A stretch of DNA of 64,000 nt from Ochotona curzoniae (taxonomy: Eukaryota; Chordata; Mammalia; Lagomorpha; Ochotonidae), in assembly GCF_017591425.1 (NCBI RefSeq), contig NW_024466459.1:3038001-3102000 (forward strand), written 5' to 3'. Shown here piece by piece: positions 49,023-59,754 of the stretch (position 1 is its first letter; each line of letters starts with the position of its first letter). The notes under the pieces were generated by a model that searched no databases, was not told where the DNA came from, and worked only from the letters and a program-made list of their open reading frames with translations. The position numbers and the translations under genes were made by a program.

Positions 49023-49326
49023 ATGGCCTGTGGCTAAACTCCTCATCTTACAAGTGCCAGGATCCCATATGCGCACTGGTTCTAATCCTGGTGGCCCTGT
49101 TTCCCATCCTGTTCCCTGCTTGTGCCTGGGAAGGCAGTTGAGGATGAGCCAAAGCCTTGGAACCCTGCACTCGCATGAGAGACCCGGAGGAGGCTCCTAG
49201 TTTCAGATTGGCTTAGCTCTGGGCGATGAAGCCATTTGGGGAGTAACTCACCGGACGGAAGATCTTCCTCTCTCTCCTCTCTGTACATCTACTTTTCCAA
49301 TAAAAGTAAACAAATCTTTTTTTTTA
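49023..49326 (+). mobile_element. CSINE, full length
   Basis: Sense copy: GATCCCATATGCGCACTGGT, TCTAATCCTGGTGGCCCTG (B-box region), GAGAGACCCGGAGGAGGCTC, CACCGGACGGAAGATCTTCC and AATAAAAGTAAACAAATC. The first part of the tRNA head is diverged. Confidence 0.92.
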
Positions 49327-49537
49327 AAAGTAAGTCATCTTTCACTGAATTAGCCTCATGTAAAAAGGATTCCTAATTATGGTTTTTAAAAATTCTTATG
49401 AATAAAAATCCAACCTTGATATTAACTTCCATTACATGCTTTCACTAATATGTGCACTGAGAGATCAAATCTGAGACAAAAAAAACAGTAGATACGGTTT
49501 AAAAAGTAAAGGCTGAATACAGGACTGCATGAAATGA
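49327..49537. other. Short unique AT-rich stretch
   Basis: No repeat family, exon or RNA gene recognised. Confidence 0.4.
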
Positions 49538-49539
49538 AA

Positions 49540-49612
49540 TATAATATAATATAATATAATATAATATAATATAATATAATATAATATAATATAATATAAT
49601 ATAATATAATAA
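49540..49612. repeat. (TAATA)n microsatellite
   Basis: About 14 uninterrupted 5-bp units of ATAAT. Perfect, so probably recently expanded and variable between individuals. Confidence 0.97.
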
Positions 49613-49656
49613 TGAAGATTATTAGTAATGTCTACTTCAAGATTTTTCATCATTTT

Positions 49657-49970
49657 TTAAAAGAGCTATTTATTTTTTATTGGAAAGGCAGATTTTCAGA
49701 GAGAAGGAGAGACAGAGAGCAAAATCTTCCATCTACTGGCTAACCCCCGAAGTAACCAAAATGGCTGGAGCTAAGCCGATCCAGGAGCTTCCTCTTGGTC
49801 TCCCACATGGGTGCAGGGTCTCAAAGCTTTGGGCCATTCTCTCCTGCTTTCCCAAGCCACAAGCAAGGAGCTGGATGGGAAGTGGAGCAGCTGGAATATG
49901 AAATAGTGCCCATAGAGGATCCTGGCACATGCAAGGTGAGGATTTAGCCACTAGGCTACCAAGCTACCCT
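49657..49970 (-). mobile_element. CSINE, full length
   Basis: Antisense copy from AAAAGAGCTATTTATTTTTT through TTCCATCTACTGGCTAACCC to GGCTACCAAGCTACC. Flanked by TTTTTCATCATTTT (49643-49656) and TTTTTCACCATTTT (49974-49987), a duplication with one mismatch. Confidence 0.93.
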
Positions 49971-49989
49971 CAGTTTTTCACCATTTTTA

Positions 49990-51110
49990 GTCAAGATTCC
50001 ACTGGTCCAATGAAGACTTGAGATGAGAAATGCAGAGACAGCCCTACGTGATGGCTTCCTCTGGAACACAGCAGACCCTTCTTTCCTCCCAGTCCTTAAA
50101 TACTTTAAGGCCCTCGAGAGCCAGAGACTGGGACTTCCACTTTCAACAAACCTCTAAAACTTCCCTCAGCAGAACACCCCCATGTAGCCATTCCAAACAG
50201 CACCCTTTAAAAAAAAATGCAAGTGGAAAATGCAAACTGCGTACCAGTTGCATCGGTTAGCAGTTTCCGTAAATAATTCAGCACAGTGTATTTTAGACAA
50301 ATATGCCACAGTGCAGGAACCCGTTTCAGAACAACTAAAATAGCAGAGTCTCATCAGGGCGTAGCTGCTTTTGCACTCACTGCTTTATGTGAAAGCATCG
50401 CAGCCGAGCCACAACACCTGCAGCTCAGAAGCAAAGTTCAGAGCATGTGGGAAGCTATCTCGGTGACAGCCAATTCACACGAGAAAAACACCTGTCCTAG
50501 GACCCCTCTCCCCAATCCAGATCCCTGTGTCCTTCCTGGTCTCCTTCTCCTGGAATTTCTTCAACTGATTCTCCATGTGCCATAGCAGGGGCACAGATGG
50601 AGCATGCCCTGTCACATACTAGACTTCAACGGATCTGGAGATGGAAGCCAGCATCCACTCAGCACACTGGTTAGCATTGTTGCCATCTTGATTTGCTTGA
50701 CTCTCAGCACGATCCCTCTGATGGGCTGCATTCCTACTTTACAGACAAGAAGGCTGAGCTGGCACTCCCTCCAGCAAGTCTTTCTGAGCCTCAGAGATTG
50801 GCATGTGTGGGAGGGGAAGAAAGGTGATGAGCTTGTTTTATGTCCTGTTAGCCTAACCCAGCTGCCCTGCACTGTCTTTCAACCTTCAAGGACCCAGTGA
50901 TGATTTCCCCCCAAACAGAAACTATACTCAATAACTGGTTATCATGTGAATCAGGAACCATGTTAAAGGTCACCTGCTCAATGGAGGCAGAGATGTAATT
51001 CAAAGTCCCTGTTTTCTAGTAAAACTGTCAGACCATGATTGAGATTTTGCAACAAAACCACCCTACCTCCCCCAATGGACATCTCCTTGGAAATAAATAC
51101 CAAACAACAG
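49990..51110. other. Mostly unique sequence with a possible MIR trace at 50690-50790
   Basis: ATTCCTACTTTACAGACAAG then AAGGCTGAGCTGGCAC resembles MIR 'ccattttacagatgaggaaactgagg'. No exon found. Confidence 0.4.
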
Positions 51111-51111
51111 G

Positions 51112-51361
51112 CTAAATCTGCTGATCCACTCCCCAAATGGCCACAATAGCCATGTTCAAGGCAGGAGCAAACCCAGAACTCCATCTGGGTTCCTATGTGG
51201 GTTATAGAGTTCAAAATATCTGGGCCCTCTTTCACTGCTTTCCCAGGCACATTAGCTGGAAATTGGATCTGAAGCAGAGCAACCAGGATTCAAACTGACA
51301 CTCCAATATAGGACACTAGCATCATAAAGCAGCAGCTTAACACACTGCCACAGCGCCAGCC
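51112..51361 (-). mobile_element. CSINE, 3'-truncated
   Basis: Antisense copy: CTGCTGATCCACTCCCCAAA, CTTTCACTGCTTTCCCAGGC, ATTCAAACTGACACTCCAAT and a TGCCACAGCGCCAGCCC head. The pyrimidine-rich 3' end is missing. Confidence 0.85.
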
Positions 51362-51414
51362 CAAGAAATCACTTCTTCTTAGAAGTTATCTGTAAATGAC
51401 ATGACAACTGTTTG

Positions 51415-51716
51415 TGTAACAGTTGCGATGTCAGTTGGGAGACCTGCGTCTTACATCGGAGTGCCTGGGTTCAAGTCCCACTGGATAGGCTCTCAACTCC
51501 AGTTTCCTGCTGCTGTAGATCCTAGCAGCCAGCAGGTGATGACCCAGTCAATGCCACCCACATGGAGTTCAGGATGGAATTCTGGCTCCCAGCGTCTGCC
51601 TGGCCAGGTCTGGGCCATTGTGGGAATATGGGAATGAATCAGTGGATAGACGGAAGTGAATTCACTCTCCCTCTTTCTCTGTCTCTCCCTCTGCCTTTCC
51701 AATGAATCTCTAAAAT
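51415..51716 (+). mobile_element. CSINE, older subfamily
   Basis: Sense copy: GATGTCAGTTGGGAGACCTG, GAGTGCCTGGGTTCAAGTCC (B-box region), GCCAGCAGGTGATGACCCAG, CTCTCTGTCTCTCCCTCTGC-like 3' end and CCAATGAATCTCTAAA. Confidence 0.86.
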
Positions 51717-51719
51717 AAT

Positions 51720-53290
51720 TAACTGAATCAATTAATGATTATGCTGCTTCCAAACTCAGGCTTCTGGGAACAAAAGCAGTCTCATCTGCCCTCAGGACAA
51801 GTGGGAGGCAAGGAAGAGCAATGGGAGGAGACTCAACTCCTTCCATCTTCTTCCTCCATGATCAATTCCACCAGATACACCAGGACCTGAAAGGACACCT
51901 AGGAAAGCGCCATTAACAGTAACAACTGCAAACCTTGAAGTATGCCCCTGCCCGGTCTACACAGCCCTCTGACTGGGTCCACTGATGTCTCCTTACTGCA
52001 GTAACAGCTTCATATGCACAACCTTTTCCCCAGACTACACTGTGCTCGACCAAAAGACTAGAAGCTCTCCTTGGGGACACAGAAAGTAAGCTATTCGGGC
52101 ATAACAAGAAGGATGAAGATGTTTAACTGGCTATACAAAAGGGTCCAATTCAGAGAACAGGAAAAAGATTAGTGTTGCATTTACTGCCTATTTACACATA
52201 TGCTTTTAAAGATAAAAAAAACTGTGGCTAAGGAGTTATGAAAAAATACTGTCATTTCTCTTTGTTCTCTTTACAGCTCATACAACTTGTTTTTAAGTTT
52301 GTAATTTTTCTAAGTAAGGTTTTCTGCAACATACTTAAATAATACCAAGAAAAAAGAGAAAATTAACATATACAATCAGTTTTTAAAAATATTTTGTTTT
52401 GTTTGCTTTTAGGCCTTTTGGCTAAGATGAAGTATAAAAGTGATTTGTTTTGTTTTTGCCAGAATCTAACTCTTGCTTATCCACATAAACATTATTACTG
52501 TAACATTAAATTTACTTTATTTCTCAAAAAGACATTTTGAAGAGGCTAAAACTATATGGATGGTTGCCCTGATTTCTGAGAGTAATTTCTGATAATGTTG
52601 AATGATTTTTTTTTCACTATGGTTTTAGTCAAATCAAATTACATGAGTGTGTTAAGAGACAAAGAAAACAACAGCGGATTCTTTTGAAGGTATAAACTCT
52701 TCCTAACAACCTGAATAATCTGCTAATATCTTTGATCAATCCATCTGGAATTTTGTGCAATTAATTTGCATAACAGTGAGTGAGCATAGATTCACCTGGA
52801 GGGCTTTTCTAAAGAGGAAGAACATTTACAAGGATACAAGCTTCCTCCTTGCTGGCTCGGTCCTTAAGCAGGGCAGCTTAGGGGCACTCAGCCAGAAGGG
52901 GCAACAAAGCACAACGCCAGTGAAGTCTGTGTTATTTCCACCAGGTACCTGGATTGTGAAAATTGGGGTCCAACTTTCATTGGACTGCACCACAGCAAGA
53001 TAAACTGTTCCCATCAGGTCTTGTTTTTGCCGTACCACATTAGGACAGATTGTAACAGGACAAAAATGAGTAATGATCCATGATATCCTAAAGTTCGCAA
53101 GTACCAAGCACGCATTACACTACCAACTCAACAGTAACAGCATGTGCGACATCAGGGGAACAGGCACAGAGTGAAACGGAACACAGAGGGCATCCATCTT
53201 TCACCAAGATTTCATTCCAAAGAGCCTCGGCCTAACAGCACAACTCAAGATTCCACCGTTCTATTCACTCGCTTACCCAAGTGCCTTTTC
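51720..53290. other. Mostly unique sequence with a U2-like fragment at 52405-52433
   Basis: AT-rich between 52200 and 52760. No exon recognised. Confidence 0.45.
52405..52433 (+). pseudogene. U2 snRNA 5'-end fragment
   Basis: GCTTTTAGGCCTTTTGGCTA followed by AGATGAAGT differs at about 3 of 29 positions from the 5' part of U2 snRNA (GCTTCTCGGCCTTTTGGCTA...). The match stops there, so it is at most a short truncated pseudogene without Sm or later stems. No PSE-type promoter recognised upstream. Confidence 0.5.
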
Positions 53291-53293
53291 TGA

Positions 53294-53294
<1 letters not shown>

Positions 53295-53347
<53 letters not shown>

Positions 53348-53351
53348 ACAC
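53295..53351 (+). repeat. (CA)n microsatellite
   Basis: About 26 CA units with one CATA interruption near the right end. The longest dinucleotide array in the window. Confidence 0.97.
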
Positions 53352-56255
53352 GTGATCTACGGCCACAAAAGTGACCGAGCTATAGAAGTCCATTGCCCAG
53401 TTCAGCACTGACAGAAAAATAACCAGACACTTATACACAGGGGCTTTGAGAAACAAGCACAGAAGTATTGCCTAGTATGGGGGAACATCTGAATTTGATC
53501 TTGAATAGTAAGAGCAAGAAGGGCACCTCAGAAGGAGGGTGTCCGGGAGGTAAGGGAGACACTATGCAGCTTTAGCTGAAGCTGGAAAGAGAGGAGGAAG
53601 GGACAGAGCCAAAGGAAGTGCAGGAAATGGGATGTGACTCCAGGATCCTAAAAGCTGGTTCTGGCTATGCCATGCCTCCTTTTAAAACAACTCAGTCCCC
53701 CAAATTAAGCCATGCTTTAGCAAAAGAAAAAGGCGGGGGGGCACCCATATCTCATCGCTTGTGCTGTCCCAGGGAGGTTAACCCAAAAAGCATGGACTCT
53801 ACTCTTGGGGATGCTCCTGAAGATGCCACATGTCCGAGAAAAACGCCAAGAGCAAAAGGACACACTCAGCTGTCACCCAGACAGCTGATCAAAGCTGTAC
53901 TTGGAGGCTGAGGGAAAGCTACTTGGTGAAAATGAACTGGGTCTTTTTAGAACCTGTGACAGCTGCATTGTCCTTTCAACATGCTGATACCTCTCTCAGC
54001 CCTGTCACCATCCCATGCACACCTTGGAACAGGATGTTTCCCTCGCTGTCTACACCTTCATGACATTTTAAAGTTCTAGCCAAGACATTCTTGGCTATAG
54101 AAAGGATGCTCTGACTTCTTAGCTAAACTCCTTCTTACGCTAAAAGGCAGACAGGAGTAAGCCTCTGCAATTTGAACACACAAGTTTATCTTTAGAGATG
54201 GCTGTGCAGGGGATGAAATCAACAAGACTTTGGTGCCCCCACACAGACAAGATCTTCTGTGTCTTCATTTTACAGATATGAGGAATTGTGGACACAATTC
54301 CTGGCACACTGCTCCACAGTAGATCCAAGAGCACAGTTGCATTCTGAAGGTTGCCCAGGGTCCCGGGTCACAAAAGAGCCTGGTTTAACACTGCTACCTC
54401 TTAGGGTTAGGGCTCCAGTTGTACCACCACCTCTGCAAACAGGAAGAGGTCACCAACAGGTACAGCCAGTCCCTCCCTTCCCCATCCTTGGCGTGCAGGG
54501 ACAACAGCCTTCAGCCCCTGCCCGGAATTGATAGGAAGGTCTTTCTGAACCTGGCTATACCAAGACTACTATTTATGAACGGCAAGAAAATTGCACTGTG
54601 TCCATCAGGGTCCAGGCAGGAGACACTGGAAGTACCTGGTGTCATCTCTAGAAAGCAAGACTGATGAGGGGGGATGAGAATGGATTCTGTCGCAGAGAAG
54701 GTAGCTCAGTAGGCTGACCATGATCCCATGTTGGCAGAGCCATGCTGGCCACATCTCATACTGTTGTCTCCTCCACAGCTCCTCCTGTGGAATGCAGGGG
54801 GTGGGAGGGAGTGAGCATGTGCATCTGTAAGAACGAGTGAGTGAGTGAGAAGGCAGATCTAAGATCTACAACATTTCCTAAAATCGGAAAGCAGCACCTT
54901 CACCAAGGCCAGGGTTGCTGGAATCTTAGCAAAGATCAGAGCTTGGAGTCCTCATCACTTCCTGCTTCCCAGGCTGATCCTACCCCAAGGCTGACAGCAG
55001 CAAACAGCAGCAACCACAAAGGACAGTGCTCCTACTCTTTTACCAGGGTGGTGGGCATTCACTCTAGCACAGCAAGGCAAGGCTGGCAGAGCAGAGCGAT
55101 CCAAGCACAGTCTGAGTCCTCCCCAGGATCTCCAGCCACGGGCTATGCTGCAAGGATTGTGCTTCTTCACTGGTCCACTGAGGGGACCTCCCAGGATGGT
55201 TTCAAGTAGGCCTGCATCCTAATAAAGAGGGGATGCTCCTGCTCACTCCAGCAGCAAGGCTGGTCTTGGAGAGGACTGTCCTGAAGATCACCAGCCTCAA
55301 ACACTTGCTCCCCTCAAGGTCAACTTCACTCACTCAGAAATCTCACTCCAGACTGACATGACAGACATGGCACTGAGGGGTGACCCTGGTGGCCAGTTGA
55401 AGGTGTCTGTACCAACACCAGTGCCTGTGCATGCAAGGACTCCATGGTTTCATCTGTTGGCGTTTGTGTAGGCTGCATGTTGTACGCTCGGAGTAGCAGA
55501 GAGAGGTGTTCAAGGACTCTAGAAACCAAGTGGGATTTTCTAAAAAGCTAAGAAGAGAAGCAAGCAGGAAAGGAAACTCTATTTTCCTCTCAAAAGCTTT
55601 ATTGTCTCCGCCAGGTGCAAAGTCGGGCTGCAGGGGTGGGAGTGCCTTTCGACAAATAATTCCCACTCCCAACTGCTACAATGGAACTCCTACGTAGGCA
55701 GACAGCAGGGGAAGGCTTCTCCCCAAACTCTCTGCCAAGACATTTCTCCTGATGCAGCCACGGGAGTCCCGCCTTCCATTCCAGAAAAAGGGAGCATTAT
55801 CCTGACAGTCTTGAGATGGCAGCTCTGGGCTTCGAGGTCAAATCCTGTAAGCATATCTAAGCAGCTCTTCAAGAAGTCATGGACCCAGGCACCAAGGGTC
55901 CCACCCACTGTGACATGCATGCACCCCTAGGGAATATAAGAATGCTGAAAACCGACTATGTCATGCCACCAGGAGAGACACAACTGGATTCCAGAATGCT
56001 GAAGTGTGAAACACAACCATCTAGGTCTCACACAGAAATGGTGGCAAGCCAGCTTCTCTCTACCCAAACTCCATCACTCCAGGAACCAGGTCTTCTTTCA
56101 AAACCCATGCAGCAACACTTGCACCCAGTAAACCCTCAACAACCTTGGCTGTGATGGCATTTATGGCCAATGTCTCACTTCTTCCAGGTAATGAAGATTC
56201 ACCAGGCTCTGAGCTAGCCCACAGAGAGGAGTATCATACACCTATAGTAATACTG
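53352..56255. other. Mostly unique sequence with a possible MIR trace at 54260-54400
   Basis: CTTCATTTTACAGATATGAG and GGTTGCCCAGGGTCCCGGGT resemble MIR. Open frames at 54841-55209 and 53618-53911 show no domain. No exon found. Confidence 0.45.
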
Positions 56256-56257
56256 GC

Positions 56258-56372
56258 TTCATGATTCCCTGTTCTTTACCATCCTCTGACAGGATGAGAA
56301 AAGGACTCAGAAAGGCCAAGTGACATGTTGAGCGTAGAAAGTAAAGCATCCATCCCAATCCAGGTTTGTTTC
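56258..56372 (+). mobile_element. MIR SINE fragment
   Basis: TGACAGGATGAGAAAAGGAC then CAGAAAGGCCAAGTGACATG resembles MIR 'tacagatgaggaaactgaggc-agagaggttaagtgacttgcc'. Confidence 0.5.
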
Positions 56373-56610
56373 CCTTCTTGGCCTGCATTTCTGGTTAAGT
56401 CTGTCTTTGGATGAAGCAATTTTCTTATTCACCTGCTCTCTTGCTCAATAGGTATCTATGTAGCCTAATTCTCTGCTCCTGGCAATGAGAAAGTATCCCT
56501 TTCACAAGGCTGTGAGCGGTCAGGAGTATGGGCTAAATCTTTCTCCTTCCCCTTTTCTTCCTTTTTCCATGTTCCTTTTTCCCCCCTAAAATTTGTATAA
56601 TTAACACAAT
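56373..56610. other. Short unique stretch
   Basis: No repeat family, exon or RNA gene recognised. Confidence 0.4.
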
Positions 56611-56614
56611 GTTT

Positions 56615-56908
56615 TTAATGCTTTATTTTTAAGTCAGAGTCACAGAGGGAAGGACAAAGAGCTTCTATCTGCTGGTTCACTCCCCAGATGGCTACAGTGG
56701 CCCAGGCTGAAGGCAGGAGCTGCCTCCAAGGTTCCTACATGAGCAGCAGGCACCCAAACACTTGATTCCTTGTCTGTTGCTTTTCCAAGAACATGAACAG
56801 GGAGTTGGATGGGAACTGGAGCAACTGGGACATAAAGTGGCACCACCCATTACGGGATGCCAGTGCTATAGGCAACAGCTTTACCACCAGACCACAGGAC
56901 TGACCCCC
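56615..56908 (-). mobile_element. CSINE
   Basis: Antisense copy: AATGCTTTATTTTTAAGTCA, CTATCTGCTGGTTCACTCCC, GGGAGTTGGATGGGAACTGG, CCCATTACGGGATGCCAGTG and TACCACCAGACCACAGGAC. Confidence 0.88.
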
Positions 56909-56909
56909 T

Positions 56910-57800
56910 ATTGTTCCTCAATACTCCCCTTAGGAGGGCCACACTTGCCTTACTGCCCACCAGTACACAGGCCTTAGTTCTCAAGATTCCCTTCCCCCAC
57001 CTCAGTGACAGCTGCCTGGCTGCCCTTGGCTTGATTCAGCCTCACACAATCTGTCACTCAGCACTTCCAGGGCACTTCCTTGTAGTTGAACAACAGCGTG
57101 CAACCCATTTAGTGAGTTATTTCTTGAGTCAAGTTCCTTCTCCCACAAACTCTCAACAGGAGTTCTCCATAGCCAGAGTAAACAAGCCTTCTGTTGAATA
57201 CACAACCATCTAAGAGGGCTGACTTTTTCAACCTCTGGTTCCAAGGCTATATTCTTTTCTAGGAGCAACAAGTGCCAAAAGCCACATCATGGCCTTCCCC
57301 AAGCAGCTGCTCATTGATTATTTCCTAGCAGCAAGTCATGATGCAGTGGAGTGTCAACCTAGTTGCCATTACAGAAGTTAACAGAGCAGAAACACCTCAA
57401 AAAAAGGGCATGAAGCCTAACTCGAGAAACCCTGAATCTAGACCCCTCATCCATCACTCACTCACTCAATGACAGGAGAGTTATTGACCTTTGATCTGCA
57501 GCTGTTTGTCTACAAAACAAGGTTTCCAATAACCAATGGGGGCACTGTGGGTCCACTGGGAGACCATGTAACTGCCCAGTGAAAAGAACACGGAACTACC
57601 GGCAAGCAGTCCGCACGTTCACATCAAGAGCCACCATGTTTAGGTTACCCTGAATGCGAAAACACTTAGAGGTTTTTGGACAAATCTGGGGATTGCTTGC
57701 AGTCTCCCTATTCTGGGACAGTCATCTTGCAAGTGAGAAAAGATAGGTGGGTGGATGTGTGGGTGGATGGTGCTGGCTGTGTAGGACAGAGCAAAAACAG
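56910..57800. other. Unique intronic sequence
   Basis: Short (GTGG)-rich patch near 57745-57770. Nothing else recognised. Confidence 0.45.
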
Positions 57801-57805
57801 GTGTG

Positions 57806-58390
57806 AAAGACAAGCTTTTGGTAAACAGTTACTGAGAGCTTGGCAGGTGTGAATGGGGCTCAAGAGTAAACAGGACAGGTAGATTCTGTCCTCAGCAAAC
57901 CTGTGGCCTGATGGGAGGGCAGAGAAGAATACAAGGTGCCATCAAAGACATCACACCTGGAGTAATCTATTGATACAAAAAAGTGGGGGTGGCTCCAGAG
58001 CAGATCACAGAGGGGCCTGACAACGTCTGGGGGCCAAGCAAGAATCTTCAGAGAAAAATTGCAGCTGGGTGCTGAGAGGAACGGGGAGCCAACACGGTGA
58101 GCATGTGAGGCACAGGAATAACCCAGGAGAAGACAGGGGGACAGAAGGGAGAAGAGCCTGGAGAGGGAAGGGGGGTTGTAAGGTGAGAGCTTGGGAGTGT
58201 GATGTCAATGGGTGACCCGGGGCCTCTGTGGGACTCCTGAAGGATATGCACTTCATGCTGAAAGCAACGGGAAACCTCTCAAAGATGACACACGGACAGC
58301 ACAGGGACAGGTGAGGCAAGCTAAAGATGACTGTTCAGGAAAGACAAGCGAGTAGTGGAAAGAGGACAGACGGGACAGAAAGCGAGAGAC
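57806..58390 (-). mobile_element. L2 LINE 3' region, ancient
   Basis: Reads as the reverse complement of the L2 3' end: ACAGTTACTGAGAGCTTGGC, GGACAGGTAGATTCTGTCCT, TGTGGCCTGATGGGAGGGCA, AAAGACATCACACCTGG, then a purine-rich body and GGAAACCTCTCAAAGATG. The order agrees with the sense copy at 11896-13038. Non-functional. Confidence 0.6.
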
Positions 58391-59195
58391 AGACATGCTG
58401 ATGAAAAGCAACATGGCACATCCAAGTGCTTCTGTGAGACAACTGGGATCTTAAAGCTAAACTGGTGACACCAGGTGACATTTCTGTCTTCCTTCCCTCA
58501 TCTACCCATGCATCGACCTACACACCACAGACCAGCACTGTGAGATGGTACACTACAACTGAGCCACAAGAAACAACCCAGTGAGGACTCAATTTAGGAA
58601 AACCATAACCTGGAGCCAACACCACTGGCATCTTGGCATCCAGGCATCCGTTAAGGTAAAAATACACAAAAACCTTAGCTACAGAGAGAAAGCAATTTCT
58701 GTAGGAATTGAGCATGCTTGGGAAAACTATTACTCCAAGAAGTTATCATGAAAAACAGCTTTGTGTTCTGCAAACAGCCCAAAGCCCTTATGTGGCCTCC
58801 TGTGGAAGGTGGTTCAGGGACATGGTCTTCCACTTGTGGCAGGCACGCACAGGTCCTTGTAGTGGCCACACACCACCTCAACAGGACGAGTACCTTTTCT
58901 GAAGAGGCATCAGAGGAAGGTGGACCAAAATAACCAACGTGTTCAAAGATTTTCAAATGAATCGGCAAACTGACGGGGCTGTAGTTCCTTGGTAGATGCA
59001 GCAGATTCAGAAGTGAAAGCAAAAGTATGCTCCACCATCAGGGAACCACGTTCCCCTGCACCATGAGGACTGTGAGCCTCAAACACACGCAGAGTCTAAG
59101 TGTTGGTGTCTAAGTCGTCTCTTCCTGCTATACTCCCTGATAGCACTTAGTGGCCCTTCCTGGGCCAGCAAGTCAAATGTCCTGACTCTACAGAA
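58391..59195. other. Unique intronic sequence
   Basis: No repeat family, exon or RNA gene recognised. Confidence 0.45.
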
Positions 59196-59199
59196 GGTG

Positions 59200-59435
59200 T
59201 TTGGCACAGCGTTTCAGACACCACTTATGATGCCTACATCCCATTGGTGGGGAGTGCCTGGTGTGAGTCCTTGCTCCTCTGTTTCCAATCTAGGCTACTG
59301 CTAATGTACACCATGGGAAGTGGCAGCTGGTGGCTCCAGGAGCTGGACCCCTGCCACCAGCACTGTTAACCCTGGTGGGCTTCAGACTGGAAGTAAACTA
59401 AAGAATGGAAGATCTGTTTCTTCCCCTCTCCATGA
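59200..59435 (+). mobile_element. CSINE, old
   Basis: Sense copy: TACATCCCATTGGTGGGGAG, GAGTGCCTGGTGTGAGTCCT, GGCTACTGCTAATGTACACC and AGTAAACTAAAGAATGGAAG. Confidence 0.75.
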
Positions 59436-59437
59436 CT

Positions 59438-59486
59438 TTTATATTTATATATTTACATATATACATTATATATATGTATGTATTTG
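59438..59486. repeat. AT-rich imperfect (TA)n tract
   Basis: TTTATATTTATATATTTACA and TTATATATATGTATGTATTT directly after the SINE end. Probably grown from its A/T tail. Confidence 0.8.
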
Positions 59487-59654
59487 ATTGTAGGCTTGGT
59501 TTTAAAAAGGAGCCCCTGGATCACCAGCCTGAGTCCTAGAGAAGTCCCCATGATGCACATGTCCAGTGCCTCCTCCTGCTTTTCCTTTCCATCAGTCACT
59601 GCCATTAGGATCCTATATTTAGAATCGGTAAATGAGGCATTTGTTGAATATTTA

Positions 59655-59750
59655 TCTCCCTGGATTCTAAATTCAGGGGAGCAGAGGCCCTTTTTCCTCT
59701 TATCTCCAGAGTTTCCCACCAGGAGTATGACAAGTATTTGTCAACTCCCT
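59655..59750 (+). mobile_element. Possible L2 3'-end fragment
   Basis: GGATTCTAAATTCAGGGGAG then GCAGAGGCCC and ACCAGGAGTATGACAAGTAT follow the L2 tail order loosely. Low certainty. Confidence 0.35.
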
Positions 59751-59754
59751 AAAG

